From Sordariomycetes sp. S80-01Y (Eukaryota > Ascomycota > Sordariomycetes), in assembly GCA_037042185.1 (NCBI GenBank), contig JAXQJY010000033.1, positions 1,116,001 through 1,180,000 on the forward strand: a stretch of DNA of 64,000 nt, in the 5' to 3' direction. The notes under the pieces were generated by a model. It saw only the letters and a list, made by a program, of their open reading frames with translations, ran no database searches and was not told the origin of the DNA. Within the stretch, counting starts at the first letter, position 1; each line of letters begins with the position of its first letter. Positions 33,747 to 44,462 of this stretch are shown in pieces. Both the position numbers and the translations under genes were made by a program.

Positions 33747-36565
33747 CTACTTTGCACCAAGCAGGTCCAGGACGCCCACCAGCCCTGTAGGACTCTGTGC
33801 TTCTGGAATGCCAAACGACACCTCCAAATTCGTGCCTCCTCTGCTGGTTCCCAAGTCAGCTTTGAAGGTGCCATGCTGAGATAGCTGCCATTCCTGGTTT
33901 TCTACACTCCAGAGACTGGCGTCCCTCCGCGTGAGCTGGAAGGTGACTTCCACTGATTCGCCAGGCTCGAGGTAGTGTTTGCTGAAGCCTCGGAGCTGCT
34001 TAGGATGGCGGTCCGGGATGCTGAGGTAGAGCTGCGCGACCTCGGCTCCTGCAACCTCCCCTGTGTTTTTCAGCGTGACTTTGACATGAGCGATGACATC
34101 CCATAGGTCCTCCCGTCCACCCTGCACAATTTCTTCCAATGGCCATTCTCCAACGTTGCTGAGACCTTCAAGAGGAAGTACAACCCTCGGGTTGGACAGC
34201 TCAAACGTCGTATAGCTCATGCCGAACCCAAAGTCGTATCGGGGCTGGTACTCCTTGGTGTCAAAGTGACGGTAATCTATGTGCATTCCCTCCGAGAAAT
34301 TCGACTGAGGATAGTGCTGGTACTTGTCGGCTGGTCCTCCCGGCCCAGCTGGATGCAAAAGATCGCCGTAGTCCGTCTCGTTCCTCGGGACAGTGTATGG
34401 AAGCTTGCCTGAGAAGTTTTCGTCGCCGTGTAGGAGCGCTGCAAGCGCATTTCCAGTCTCTTCTCCGGGTAGGTGGGCGAATATGATCGCCTTGACGTTA
34501 GGATGGTCCTGGAACGTATCGACTAGCCGGACGCCAGCGTTGTGAAACACCACAATCGTGCTCTCGCAACCATCGGCGACATGCCTGATGAGGCCGTCCG
34601 TGTAGTCATCACGCAGACCTGGCCGATCGTAGCCTTCAGAGGCCCAAGCGTTCGCGAAGACGATGCAAGCATCCGACCCAGGGTGCACAGCGGGTTGGGG
34701 CGACTCGAAGTCATGAATAATAGCTGTCCCATCTTTCCACGCTCGTAGCCTTAGGGCGTCAAAGGGCGAGAGGAAAGAGAACGGAGTGGTGGCACTGGAG
34801 CCCCCACCATGTATCAAAGTCCCATTCGGGGCAATAGTCGAGAAATTACAGGCCTCGTGATTGAAGCCCGACCAGATTTCATGGGCCGAGAGTGATTGAC
34901 CACCGAACTCCCAGGAGAATGACTCTACGTTTCCTTCGAGGGGACTGAAACTGTCGGGGGACTTTGCGGAATATCCGAACAGCGACAGAAGCTTGGGTTG
35001 TCTCAGGGGCAGCGTCTTGTTGTTGTTCTTGACCAGAACATGTCCCTCGACAGCACCTTGGAAAAGTATGTGGTGAGCTTCTGGATCCCTTGCGTCGACG
35101 ACCTCATGAGGTTCCGTCACATCTTTTGGCATGCCCAGTCCAGGCTGTGGGAAGTGATACCCGTCGTTGATATGGAACCAGGGAGTCAAAATCCTGTTAA
35201 ATATTACATCAGCTATTGATCAGCATCGTGAACTCGATCATACCTGTGCACCATATCGTCCAGCCTCGCTTCGGGCAACTTATCATTCAAGACATCACTC
35301 CGAAGTTGCTGGCCCCAGTATTTGTCACCTTCTGGCATGACCATGTCCAGCCCAGAATGAGATGATGCGTCACCAGCTTGCTGTGCATCCCAGTCCGAAA
35401 CCACAAATCCCTTTGAAAGTTAGCACTCCTAGATTTCAGGCCACGGGGGAACTCACTTCGAATCCGAGCTCTGTCTTGAGTAGGCCATTAAGAGTCTGGC
35501 TGTTCTGGCAACCATATGTGTTATTGATACGTTGGTACGAACACATGACGGCTCCAGCACCCGCCCTCAGGGCATCTTGAAAAGGCCTTCCCAGTCATTA
35601 GGGGTCTTAAAGAATAAGGTACTGAACTTACCAGGCATAGAGCTCGTGTAAGGTTGCGTCGTCGATATTCGAGGACACCGATGAATGCTGGAATCTGCCT
35701 CTAGTCCAATTCTGGGGTTGACGATGGGTCTCCTGCTCGTTACTAATAAAATGCTGATGAACGTGAGCCGGGATCAAACGGGAACCATCAGGCTGCTACG
35801 CAGGAAGAAGCTCTACCTTGACGCTCGCAATAACCCCCTGGGCTTGGATTCCTTGGACAGTCTCGTAAGCCAACGCTCCGGCCAGGTACGGATCGTTGGA
35901 GAAACCCTCCCAATTTCTGCCCCCAACTGGAAGACGCCCCAGAGGCCCGACTACCGGTCCAAGAAGGATGTTGACCCCCTTCCTCTTGAACTCAGCACCC
36001 AGGGCGTCGGCTCGAGCACGTGTAAGCTCACTGTTCCAGCTGTTTGGAGTTTGTTAGCAAAGCGGCTCCCCTTGACACATGGGTATTTACCTGGCGCCCG
36101 TATGGATTCCGCTCGGAAAGCTGCTGACGAAGTCTGTCGCACGCAGGCCATTCGCAGCGTCAGCAAGACAAAGGCCGGGGAACTGGACGTCGGAACGTTT
36201 GACGTGGATGGCGGGAATGAAGCCGTGGCAGCCGTTCCGCGTATTTCTCGTGCCGGCGGTAAATCGGACCTGCACTGTATGTCAATCATATAGCCATTTC
36301 CTCGGGTGAAGAGTCCTCGGGTGAAGAGTCCTCGGGTGAAGAGTCCTCGGGTGAAGAGTCCTCGGGTGAAGAGTCCTCGGGTGAAGAGTATAATGGTCAA
36401 TACCTTCTCCTTTAGTGTCATCTGCTGGACTGTCTTGCGAGCCAGTTGCGCAGCCTCAGCCCACTCGCCTTTGCCAGTAATTTCAGGCGAAGGGTAGAAG
36501 AGAGATCGTTGCTCGTCAAAGAAGGCATCTTCTGTAATGACAAGATCTTTCGCCTTCTTATCCAT
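33747..36565 (-). CDS. GH3 family beta-glucosidase
   Basis: Seven exons (36404-36565, 36091-36269, 35817-36039, 35632-35753, 35457-35586, 35244-35410, 33747-35193) give about 809 residues. Domains in order: an N-terminal GH3 barrel with [52 protein letters not shown] and the nucleophile motif [13 protein letters not shown] (Asp about residue 278); a C-terminal alpha/beta sandwich with [12 protein letters not shown] and [14 protein letters not shown]; and a fibronectin-III-like C-terminal domain ([20 protein letters not shown]). Family role: release of glucose from beta-linked oligosaccharides, usually extracellular. Odd point: the first usable ATG (36565) lacks a signal peptide, yet the frame directly upstream encodes a strongly hydrophobic stretch (LAFLFLVLVTVGPAVA, about 36569-36616) with no ATG. 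A missed upstream exon or a decayed start is possible. Confidence 0.88.
35194..36090 (-). other. Beta-glucosidase introns 2-6
   Basis: Introns at 36040-36090, 35754-35816, 35587-35631, 35411-35456 and 35194-35243, of 45-63 bp, all GT...AG. Each splice restores conserved GH3 sequence, for example [39 protein letters not shown] and MVHRILTPW. Confidence 0.85.
36270..36403 (-). other. Beta-glucosidase intron 1, expanded by a 15-bp repeat
   Basis: 134 bp, donor GTATTG after MTLKEK, acceptor GTGCAG before VRFTAGT. The intron contains six copies of a 15-bp unit; without the extra copies it would be near the usual 50-60 bp. The exon 1 frame stays open through the whole repeat. Confidence 0.75.
36301..36389. 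repeat. 15-bp tandem repeat, 6 copies
   Basis: Unit CTCGGGTGAAGAGTC, about six copies, the last ending AGTA rather than AGTC. On the minus strand, in the frame of exon 1, each copy would read LFTRG. It lies within intron 1 of the beta-glucosidase. Confidence 0.97.
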
Positions 36566-37857
36566 GGTTAATGCAACCGCTGGCCCGACAGTGACGAGAA
36601 CCAGGAAAAGGAACGCTAGGGTCAGATATCGTTTGCTGGTCAGGGAGGGGTGTCGATTCCGAAGCCTTTGCTAGAGACCAGGACTTTCTTTGTAACTATC
36701 CATGACGACTCTAAGGGAACGAAATATGGTGCCGTGAGTAATTGGAGCGAATACTGGCGAAACCCCAATAAATGTTGGGGGATGCTGGGTGCAGAGTTTA
36801 GTTCGGTCGCGGGAGAAGGAGATGAACAAGTAGCGTTCAGCTGTCGCTTGAGGCGGTCTAGGTAAGCGAGGTACCTGGACCAAATTTATGTTTGGAAGGT
36901 CACATCTCCTTCAGTGGGCTTTTCCGGGCAACAGCGTTCCATCGTTTATGTCTGTAATCATGGTGGCCCCGTGCGCCTGACCTCATATGAGCTGCCAGTA
37001 GCATGGGAAGGAGGTGAGAGGGGTTAAAGAGCGTCCATGTCCCCTATCTTCTACTAGTAAATTCGCATGGAATCTCTACTGTTGCAGTACCAATTATTGC
37101 TAATTTCATCTTAGGTTTAGCCACGGTTACAGGCGGTGTCAGCCCTGCTCTACATTATACCGGATGCCAGTGAAAGGTGAGCCCACGTTGAGAGTGGCTA
37201 AAGGTGGTTTTCCCTTTTAATCTGCTAGGAGCCAGTATTAACAGTCGCGACTTCCGAATAAGAGATGTCAGAGGCAGAATTACTACATTTCACGTTGCTC
37301 CAATCACTCATTCGTGCTCACCCATGTTCATCGGCAATCCAGCCAGTCCCATCGTCCCATCATGAACCGAGCCACTCGCCGTCTAGAAATTTGCAGATCC
37401 AGTAAGGGTCGCCAGGAAATGCTTCTCTGAAAATTCAAAACTCATCTTCTGAGTCTCATACGCAAATAGGTTTTTCCGAGCGTGCATCTTCCATCTACAT
37501 TCAACTTTTCCGAGCGTGCATCTTCCATCTACATTCAACATGTACACGTGCGGTGGGTGCTGTGCTGTGGAAGACAATCCCGCCAGGCCAAGTGCACCTG
37601 TGACAGCTCAATCTGTCTGGAAGCTGGTCACATAAACGAGCCAAAGTTCTTCAATGATGGTATTCCTAGACGGATGTTTGTATACTGACGACAATGTCTG
37701 CGCTTAAGCGATGTCGGAGTTTCACGTCCGAGATGACGTAGCGATTCGAACATGATGTGATCCAATCGTGATGCCCGTGAAAGCTGAGAGCCTGAGATGG
37801 TAACACCTCGATTTCCTTCGTTCCGAGCTCTGATGCTTCTTTGTTTTCTAGCAAACC
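36566..37857. promoter_or_regulatory. Divergent region between beta-glucosidase and OBAP-like gene
   Basis: About 1.3 kb, AT-richer than coding DNA, with a 34-bp tandem duplication near 37.5 kb. A short upstream frame of the beta-glucosidase (start near 36702) ends at a TAG just before the hydrophobic segment. No independent gene is supported. Confidence 0.45.
37472..37539. repeat. Perfect 34-bp tandem duplication
   Basis: Two adjacent identical 34-bp units (37472-37505 and 37506-37539), starting TTTTCCGAGCGTGCATC. Exact identity suggests a recent duplication. Confidence 0.97.
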
Positions 37858-38697
37858 ATGGCTGAGCGAGACACATCAACGCCCGTATCAAACGACACGG
37901 CTGGCGCGCCGATGTCGACAGAGAACACAGTGTTGACGACCGGAGCAGCAGCCACACAAGTCAGCACACGAAAATCAACTTGTCAATCTATGCGCTGATA
38001 TTTTGACAGAACTTTGCGCCTCTGAAACACGTATGCGCGCATCTCAACGCCTTCCACGCCTACGCCCACGAGCCCTCGCGGTTTGTCGAAGCCAACCACT
38101 ATTGCGCTCATCTCAGTAAGATCCTTTCTTAGCCGGCCACCCGATAATTTCAAACCCCTGTTGCTGATATTACCTGAAGACGATGATGTTCGTCAATGTC
38201 TTCTCTACGACTCGCCGGATCCCGGAGCTCGACTCATCGGCATCGAATACATGATCACCCCAGCCTTATACGAAACCCTAGCCCAAGAGGAACGTCGTCT
38301 CTGGCACTCACATGTTTACGAAGTAAAGTCGGGTATGCTGATCATGCCAAACCGCAACGTTCCAGAAGCAGCGTGGGAGATTGCCGAGAACAGGGAGATG
38401 GAGCAGGTCGTGAACCTGTACGGCAAGGTTTACCATCTATGGCAGACCGATAAGGGGCACAAGCTGCCGCTTGGAGAGCCGCAGCTGATGACGAGCTTCA
38501 CTGCGGACGGCCAATTCGATTTTGAGAAATACGTCGGGGCGAGAGACAAGAGGTTCGGGAGTGACTATAGGAGGAAAGCTAAGGCGAGGAAGCATATCGA
38601 GGAGCCGGAGACACATCCAGGTGAGCAACATGCTGCGCTTTCATGTAACGAGCACAACTGACCAAAATCTCAAGACGCAGATATGACTTGGAAGTAA
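37858..38697 (+). CDS. OBAP / DUF1264 family protein
   Basis: Exons 37858-37959, 38010-38115, 38180-38620 and 38675-38697 (the last only 23 nt) give 223 residues. The N-terminal about 34 residues are Ser/Thr/Ala-rich. The rest fits the oil-body-associated protein family: [25 protein letters not shown], then [39 protein letters not shown], and [20 protein letters not shown]. The tail is DADMTWK, spliced from the small last exon. The plant relatives associate with oil bodies; the fungal function is not established. The frame past the last donor would add 13 unrelated residues, so splicing is preferred. Confidence 0.85.
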
Positions 38698-41600
38698 GAT
38701 TAACGCAGGGTGCGCTCCGAAGGCTTCACAAGGGTTCGGGTTCTGGGTTTCCGGAGCCGGTCTCACGTTAGTCTTAGATAATTGGTTATGTTACCTCCTT
38801 CACTCGATCCGTGTTAACTACGAGTCTCTAACCAAGCAGTTTGTATCATCTTTTCTTCCGCCTGCGAACACTTATAGACATTATGATGGCCGTAAGAAGA
38901 CTATGCAAAATCTATGCGTATACCTTTGCGGCGGGCCTCGTTAAGCCAACAGGCGTTGAAATACCTCCGATGCCGTTGAATAGACAGCAGGGGTGCATCG
39001 ACGGATATTAATTTAAGCTTGGTTCAGCCTTCTGGAAAGCTACACATGGATCCAATATGCCGTATCCGAGCATTAGCATTCGGAGCAAAAGACTCAGAAG
39101 TGGGTGGTTTGGGATAGTTTGCATTGAAAAGCACACTGCTTACGGTGTGGCTGATGGGATCCTACACATCAGAGTAGAGAGATGCGGCTTGCAGCTGCTG
39201 GAGATCTTGTGCATCCAGCTGTAATAACAATGGACAGGGCAATAAGGGACTGCCAAAAGCAATTTATGTGAGGGTCAGCGTTACCTGATTGGGATCTGAC
39301 AGCTTGCCAGCCGATCTGAGATGCGGCACGGGAGATTATTGTCTTGTAATCCGTACTTGGTGTCGCTGAGGTTGGTGACCAACCAGAACTTCGCCAGCAT
39401 GTTCCCGCGCAACGGCGAGCGAGCGGCCACCAGTCGACCTGTCACAAAATGCACATGTATTGCGAGTGGTCTGGACCTTGGAAGGTTTCGCGAAACCGAC
39501 GCGAGGACAGAACATTGATCACGCTAGAAAATTTCGCATTAGCTTCGCTTCAAACCCTTTACCAGCAAGATCGGGTCAACGGCTGCGTACTGGCGTCTGA
39601 CTGCCGACAGTTGGAAGCCATCGGCAATAATGCAGGGTTGAAATCGGCGTTGGGCCGTAGCTCGATATCAACGTTGCTCCATGACTCCTGACGAGGACAA
39701 CTACCCCTGAGGGTTCTGAAACGGGGTGACAAACCTCCGGGCATGATGCTGGCGAGGTCAGGGTCCTGAGTGTAAAGGCAAAAGGAGCTTCCCCTTGTCA
39801 TCCACATGACGGTCCAGCACAGGAAGGAGTGTGTGATTATTACGCCCAGTATATCAACGATAATTCCAATCGCGTCTGGTCGCTTTTCCCCCTGAGTTTT
39901 GCGGCCTCGAGACCGTCACTCGGCGAGGCAAAGGAGGTGTCGAAGGTGCAGAGCGCCAAGGCGACTGAGCCAGGGTTCAAGTCGTCAGTGCGGTGGACAG
40001 TGGAGCTGGGCCATGCAAGCCCGCCGAGTGGTTCGCGCGACGCTCCTCGGTTGCATTGGCTGATGGGACTCATCTCAGTGCTGTTGGTCTCGGGGAGACG
40101 GCGGCATGACTAGCTAGCAGCTCTGGTGCCCGACCGTCGACGCGAGCAAGCCCCAAAGCGGAAGACAATTCATAAGCAAGGCTGCGAGGCGAGACGTGTG
40201 CATTATCCGAAAGGATTACGCCATGTAACGGGGCTTGCGAGTCCTGGGTCAGCCGCTAAGCAACGGGACGAGTGTTTGTTTCGGCTTGGGCATCTACCGG
40301 GCAGTTTTCGAAGGCAACTGAACTCCCACAGCATCCCAAAATATGTTTCGGTGTTGGCAGCCTCAATGAGCCAAGTTCCCACGTTGACTGGAGGGTCGCC
40401 CGAAAGGTGATTGGATGCGTCGAGATTAGGAGCTGGATGTGAACCCACACCACCAGCGACCACATGGCGAAGGCAGTTCGCGTCCACTGAATCAGACACT
40501 ATCTCCGCAAATGCCGGGTAGTTCTTGGCAGGTTGGGCTGCTGATGGTTTCATCCCTCTGATATGTTACTGCAGATGACACTTACAGCGAAGAGGTCGTG
40601 GCGCCATGTGTCGTTCGCTGGGTCGGTCGACGTTGTTTTGCTAAGACCGAAGCTCCAAAGGTTAAATCGACGGCCGTTTTCGGCGATGGCAAGGGCGGCA
40701 TTGCACGACCACGGGTCGGTTTCAGAACCATGGGGGCTGCGGCTCGGTGGGGATGGAGGAGTTGCGAGCGCTGGGATCAGGGTCGATGCGTCGTTGGTTG
40801 GGTTGAGGCCAGGACCTGGGAGCTCGGAACCCTAGGTGAGCTCGACGGGAACTTCGAAGGAGCTTTGCAGGTGATGTCACGAGGAGGCAGCTCAATGTGA
40901 CAGCAGGATCCTGGAAGCACACCACGGTGGCCTCACCGGCCCAGGTGCACATGCAGGCGCACCGAGGACGGAACAAGATGGGTTGGAATGCGAAGGCGAC
41001 GGTGATGGACCAGGAGCTGCTTGTGCGGGTTTCAATGGGCGAAGGGACCGTTTGCAGAGCGTGCTTCAGCGCCGAGGTGTCCAAGTTAGCGGCCCGCGGC
41101 CCATAAAAGCCCCCAGGAGCTCGGACCACAGCGGGCACGGACCCACCCGTAGTGGCCTTAAACGCTGGAGATGGATTTCTTCAGCACCGCCGATGGAGAA
41201 TACGCTCAACATCTTCCCCCCTCTCTCTGGGCCAGGAACCTAAGACATTGGCCGTCGGTCTGGAATAAGCTCCTCTGAGCCGTCTGCTGCTTTCCGTTAC
41301 ATGCCCACTATTTCTGTTTGTCTTCAGCGCACTATTGCGATCCGGCACCCCTGCCACCCTCTTGTGCATTCTCACTGGGCGGCCTAGAACAGTGACAGCG
41401 GCCGGCACCTGGTAGCCCAACGTCGCTGCACCTCAGCATCAGACTGCCACCACAGTCCCCATTCTGATCCCATCCCCGTCTCCGTTTGCATCCGCCGTCG
41501 ACTCGCGCCTCCTGAGGTAGGGGAGGCTTCGTTTCTTTTTCTCATCTTCAATCTCTCAAACTTCGTGTTCGCGCCTTTCTCCAGCGGCAGGCCACACGGC

Positions 41601-41927
41601 AGCCACCATCACAGTCTACTATACTCAAACCTTCGAGCTTCAATTCTAGGCATTATCGATCTTCCATCTGAGCCCGTCACCACGTCCGACCCGAGCCCCC
41701 CAAAAGTCTTCTCTCCCTGAGCTTGAATATCCATCGGCCGAGCGCATCGTTCTTCCTCTGTGCGACACGAACCGCAGGGCGTGCGCATGGTCACAGTCGA
41801 GCCCCAGCTGGTGCTCACAAGCCGTCGCTGTCGCTATCCGCCGATACCGACGTCCCTCGACGCTCCGCGTCTCCAACACCCTCGATCCTCTTCGTTCGAC
41901 CTCGGCCATCGAGGTCTATAGACCACG
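38698..41927. other. 3.2-kb intergenic region, G-alpha leader at right
   Basis: Frames of 60-140 codons on both strands lack domains and look non-coding. From about 41.4 kb to the start codon at 41928 the plus strand is C/T-rich with TCTC and CCATC tracts, like a fungal leader, so a long 5' untranslated region for the G-alpha gene is likely. Confidence 0.5.
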
Positions 41928-43321
41928 ATGTGCTTCGGCAGCCGTGACAAGGGCGACGGCGGCCTTGCCCGCTCCCGCGACATCGACAAGCAACTTCGGC
42001 AAGATGAGAAGAAGATGGCCAAGGAAGTCAAGCTGCTATTGCTGGGTACGTACATTCCCGCTCATCTGGCCGTACGCGCATCGCAAACATCATCTCCTGT
42101 CCCATCCAAGCCCTAATCGCGCGTCCATCATCTCGGGTCATCGCTCAATGCCTCTCGCACGCGCTGGTTGCCGCTTCAATGGCTTGGCTAACACTTCCAC
42201 AGGAGCCGGAGAGTCGGGAAAGTCCACAATATTGAAGCAGATGAAACTCATCTACGCTCAAGGCTTCAGCAAGAACGAGAAGCTCGAGTGGAAGCCAGTC
42301 GTGTTTAGCAACATCGTGCAATCCTTCAAAACTATCCACGAAGCGATGGGGGAGCTCAACATCCAATTCGAGAACCCCGAGAATGAGGTCAGACATCCCC
42401 AATATTAGCGATGACTGTCCAACGTGCCCTCCCGGCAGCAATGTGGGGAGATGCTTCGATGAGACATTGCTGTATACCACGAGGAACGCATGGCTGACAA
42501 CCACCACAGAAGAACATTGCGCATATCCTAGTTGAGCGCGAAATCAGTGCAGAGGAGAAGATGCCCACAGACTACCTGGAGCCGATCAAGGCTTTATGGA
42601 GTGATGGCGGTGTACGAGCTGCCATTGCTAAGGGCAATGAGTATGCCCTGCATGACAACCTGGCATAGTAAGCGCTATCCCCGTCCAGGTTCAGACTGAT
42701 GGCTAATCCAATTCTAGCTTCGTCGAGGACATTGATCGCATCTGGTCACCCGAGTACGTCCCCGACGATCAAGATCTCCTCCGCTCGCGGTTAAGGACAA
42801 CGGGCATCACCGAGACAATCTTTGACCTCGGTCAGCTCACCTACCGCATGTTCGACGTCGGTGGTCAAAGATCAGAGCGGAAGAAGTGGATTCACTGCTT
42901 TGAAAATGTCAACTGCCTGCTCTTCCTTGTGGCCATCAGCGGTTATGATCAGTGCTTGGTGGAAGACAAGGACGGAAATCAAATGAACGAGGCCCTCATG
43001 CTGTGGGAATCGATCGCCAACTCTCACTGGTTCACCAAGTCCGCGCTCATTCTATTTCTCAACAAGATGGATCTGTTCCGGGAGAAGCTCCCAAAGAGCC
43101 CAATCACTGACTACGGCTTCACCGACTACCACGGACCCAAGGACGACTACAAGGCTGCCAGCAAATACTTTTTGGACAAGTTCCGCGCACTCAATCGCAA
43201 CACAGAGAAGGAAATTTACGGCCACTTCACGAATGCTACCGATACGAACCTTTTGAAGATTACTATGGGCTCAGTGCAAGATATGATTATCCAGCGCAAC
43301 TTGAAGCAGTTAATACTGTAA
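41928..43321 (+). CDS. gna-2: G-protein alpha subunit, fungal group II (GNA-2-like)
   Basis: Four exons (41928-42045, 42203-42387, 42510-42667, 42718-43321) give 354 residues. Nucleotide-binding motifs: P-loop GAGESGKS at residues 40-47, switch I RTTGITE, switch II DVGGQRSERKKW, NKMD, and TNATDT near the C-terminus. The start MCFGSRDKGDGG has Cys2 but no Gly2, so palmitoylation rather than N-myristoylation is expected. The C-terminus KQLIL lacks the cysteine ADP-ribosylated by pertussis toxin in group I subunits. Both features, and the sequence around the P-loop, match Neurospora GNA-2 and Magnaporthe MagA. Role: membrane-bound GTPase relaying receptor signals to cAMP/MAPK pathways; group II subunits overlap with others in growth and development. 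Intron 1 is 157 bp and intron 2 is 122 bp, longer than most here. Confidence 0.93.
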
Positions 43322-44462
43322 GAGCCCCTTTTCGACAATCCGATCTCAGCCTCTGGGCGTGTGACCACGCGACGTCCTCATTGTGGTCACTCGTCTCCCC
43401 GTTCGCAATTTCACGAAACATCCCCCATCTACAGTCGCAACGTTATTACACCATACCACCCAATCTCGGTTATCTGTTGTTTCGAGAACGAGTGCATAGC
43501 CTGGGTCGGGACGCAATGTTTTTGTTTCTTAGGAGTCCTCTGTTTTCCTACGCGTCGGACGTACTTTGTTTCTATACTAACCACTTGATGTAGCCTGAAT
43601 TGAGGCTTCGGATGGGTGCAGACCGTCGCGCGCCGGTGTGGCGCTCGCGAGGTGCGAACAGATGGCTGCTGTACGTGTATATGGATGGCAATACTGTTCT
43701 TATGTTCTAGGGGCCGGTGATGCATGGCGATTTGTGAGAAGGAGGGCATACGAGAGGAGTGCGTTACCTTACGATGAACGGTGAAAGGACAAACGAAAGC
43801 TATTCGGGGAGGCGCATCAGTGCGTTGGTTTTATAAATGATACCTAGGGCGTCTTGAACATTGGGCTTTCTTATTATCGTAGACTGATTATCGCTCCATC
43901 ATCACCCGTGAAGAATCTGTTTTGGCCAAGGAACCAGCTTCTCAAGGGGGCTTCCAATCTTGACTGTCGGCTTTGACCGGCCTGGCCGTTGGGATCATGT
44001 TGATGCCCGACAGTAGCCTCAGCTGGCGGTGGCATAACCGGCCCCAAAATTTTTCGCCCGCTCGCTCCCATGGACTCCAAACGAGGTACGTCACATCCCA
44101 GGCCGCTCAGAGACGACCGAACCAGACTGGACTAACTAGCACTTGACGTGGAACAAAGGGCCCCAAACTTGCTATTCTACCTGTTTTCGACTCTCGAAAC
44201 GCGCGATGTCAGAACGAATCTCATAACGCGAGGAACCCAATGAGCTAAGACATTGGTGAGTGCAGGAACTTGCCTGACCATCCCACCCTCGATGTTTTCG
44301 GTCCCCCGCGTAGTGGGGTCCATTTTGCGCAGGAATTGTAATAAAAAAGTTCAACATCGCCCACCGACAACTTGCCCGAGCCATTCCTCCACCGACACCC
44401 TCTTTCTATTGCAATTGATACCCCGAGCATCGAAAAGAACTCCGTTTCACTCGTCCTCCAAA
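43322..44462. other. Intergenic, G-alpha 3' region and spermidine synthase promoter
   Basis: About 1.1 kb with no supportable gene. The last 250 bp before 44463 become pyrimidine-rich and are probably the spermidine synthase leader. Confidence 0.45.

Noticed and set aside
36301-36389. Regular repeat array considered as CRISPR-like or a coding peptide repeat
   Set aside because: The units are directly adjacent without spacers, and the conserved GH3 sequence resumes in another frame, so it is an intronic minisatellite.
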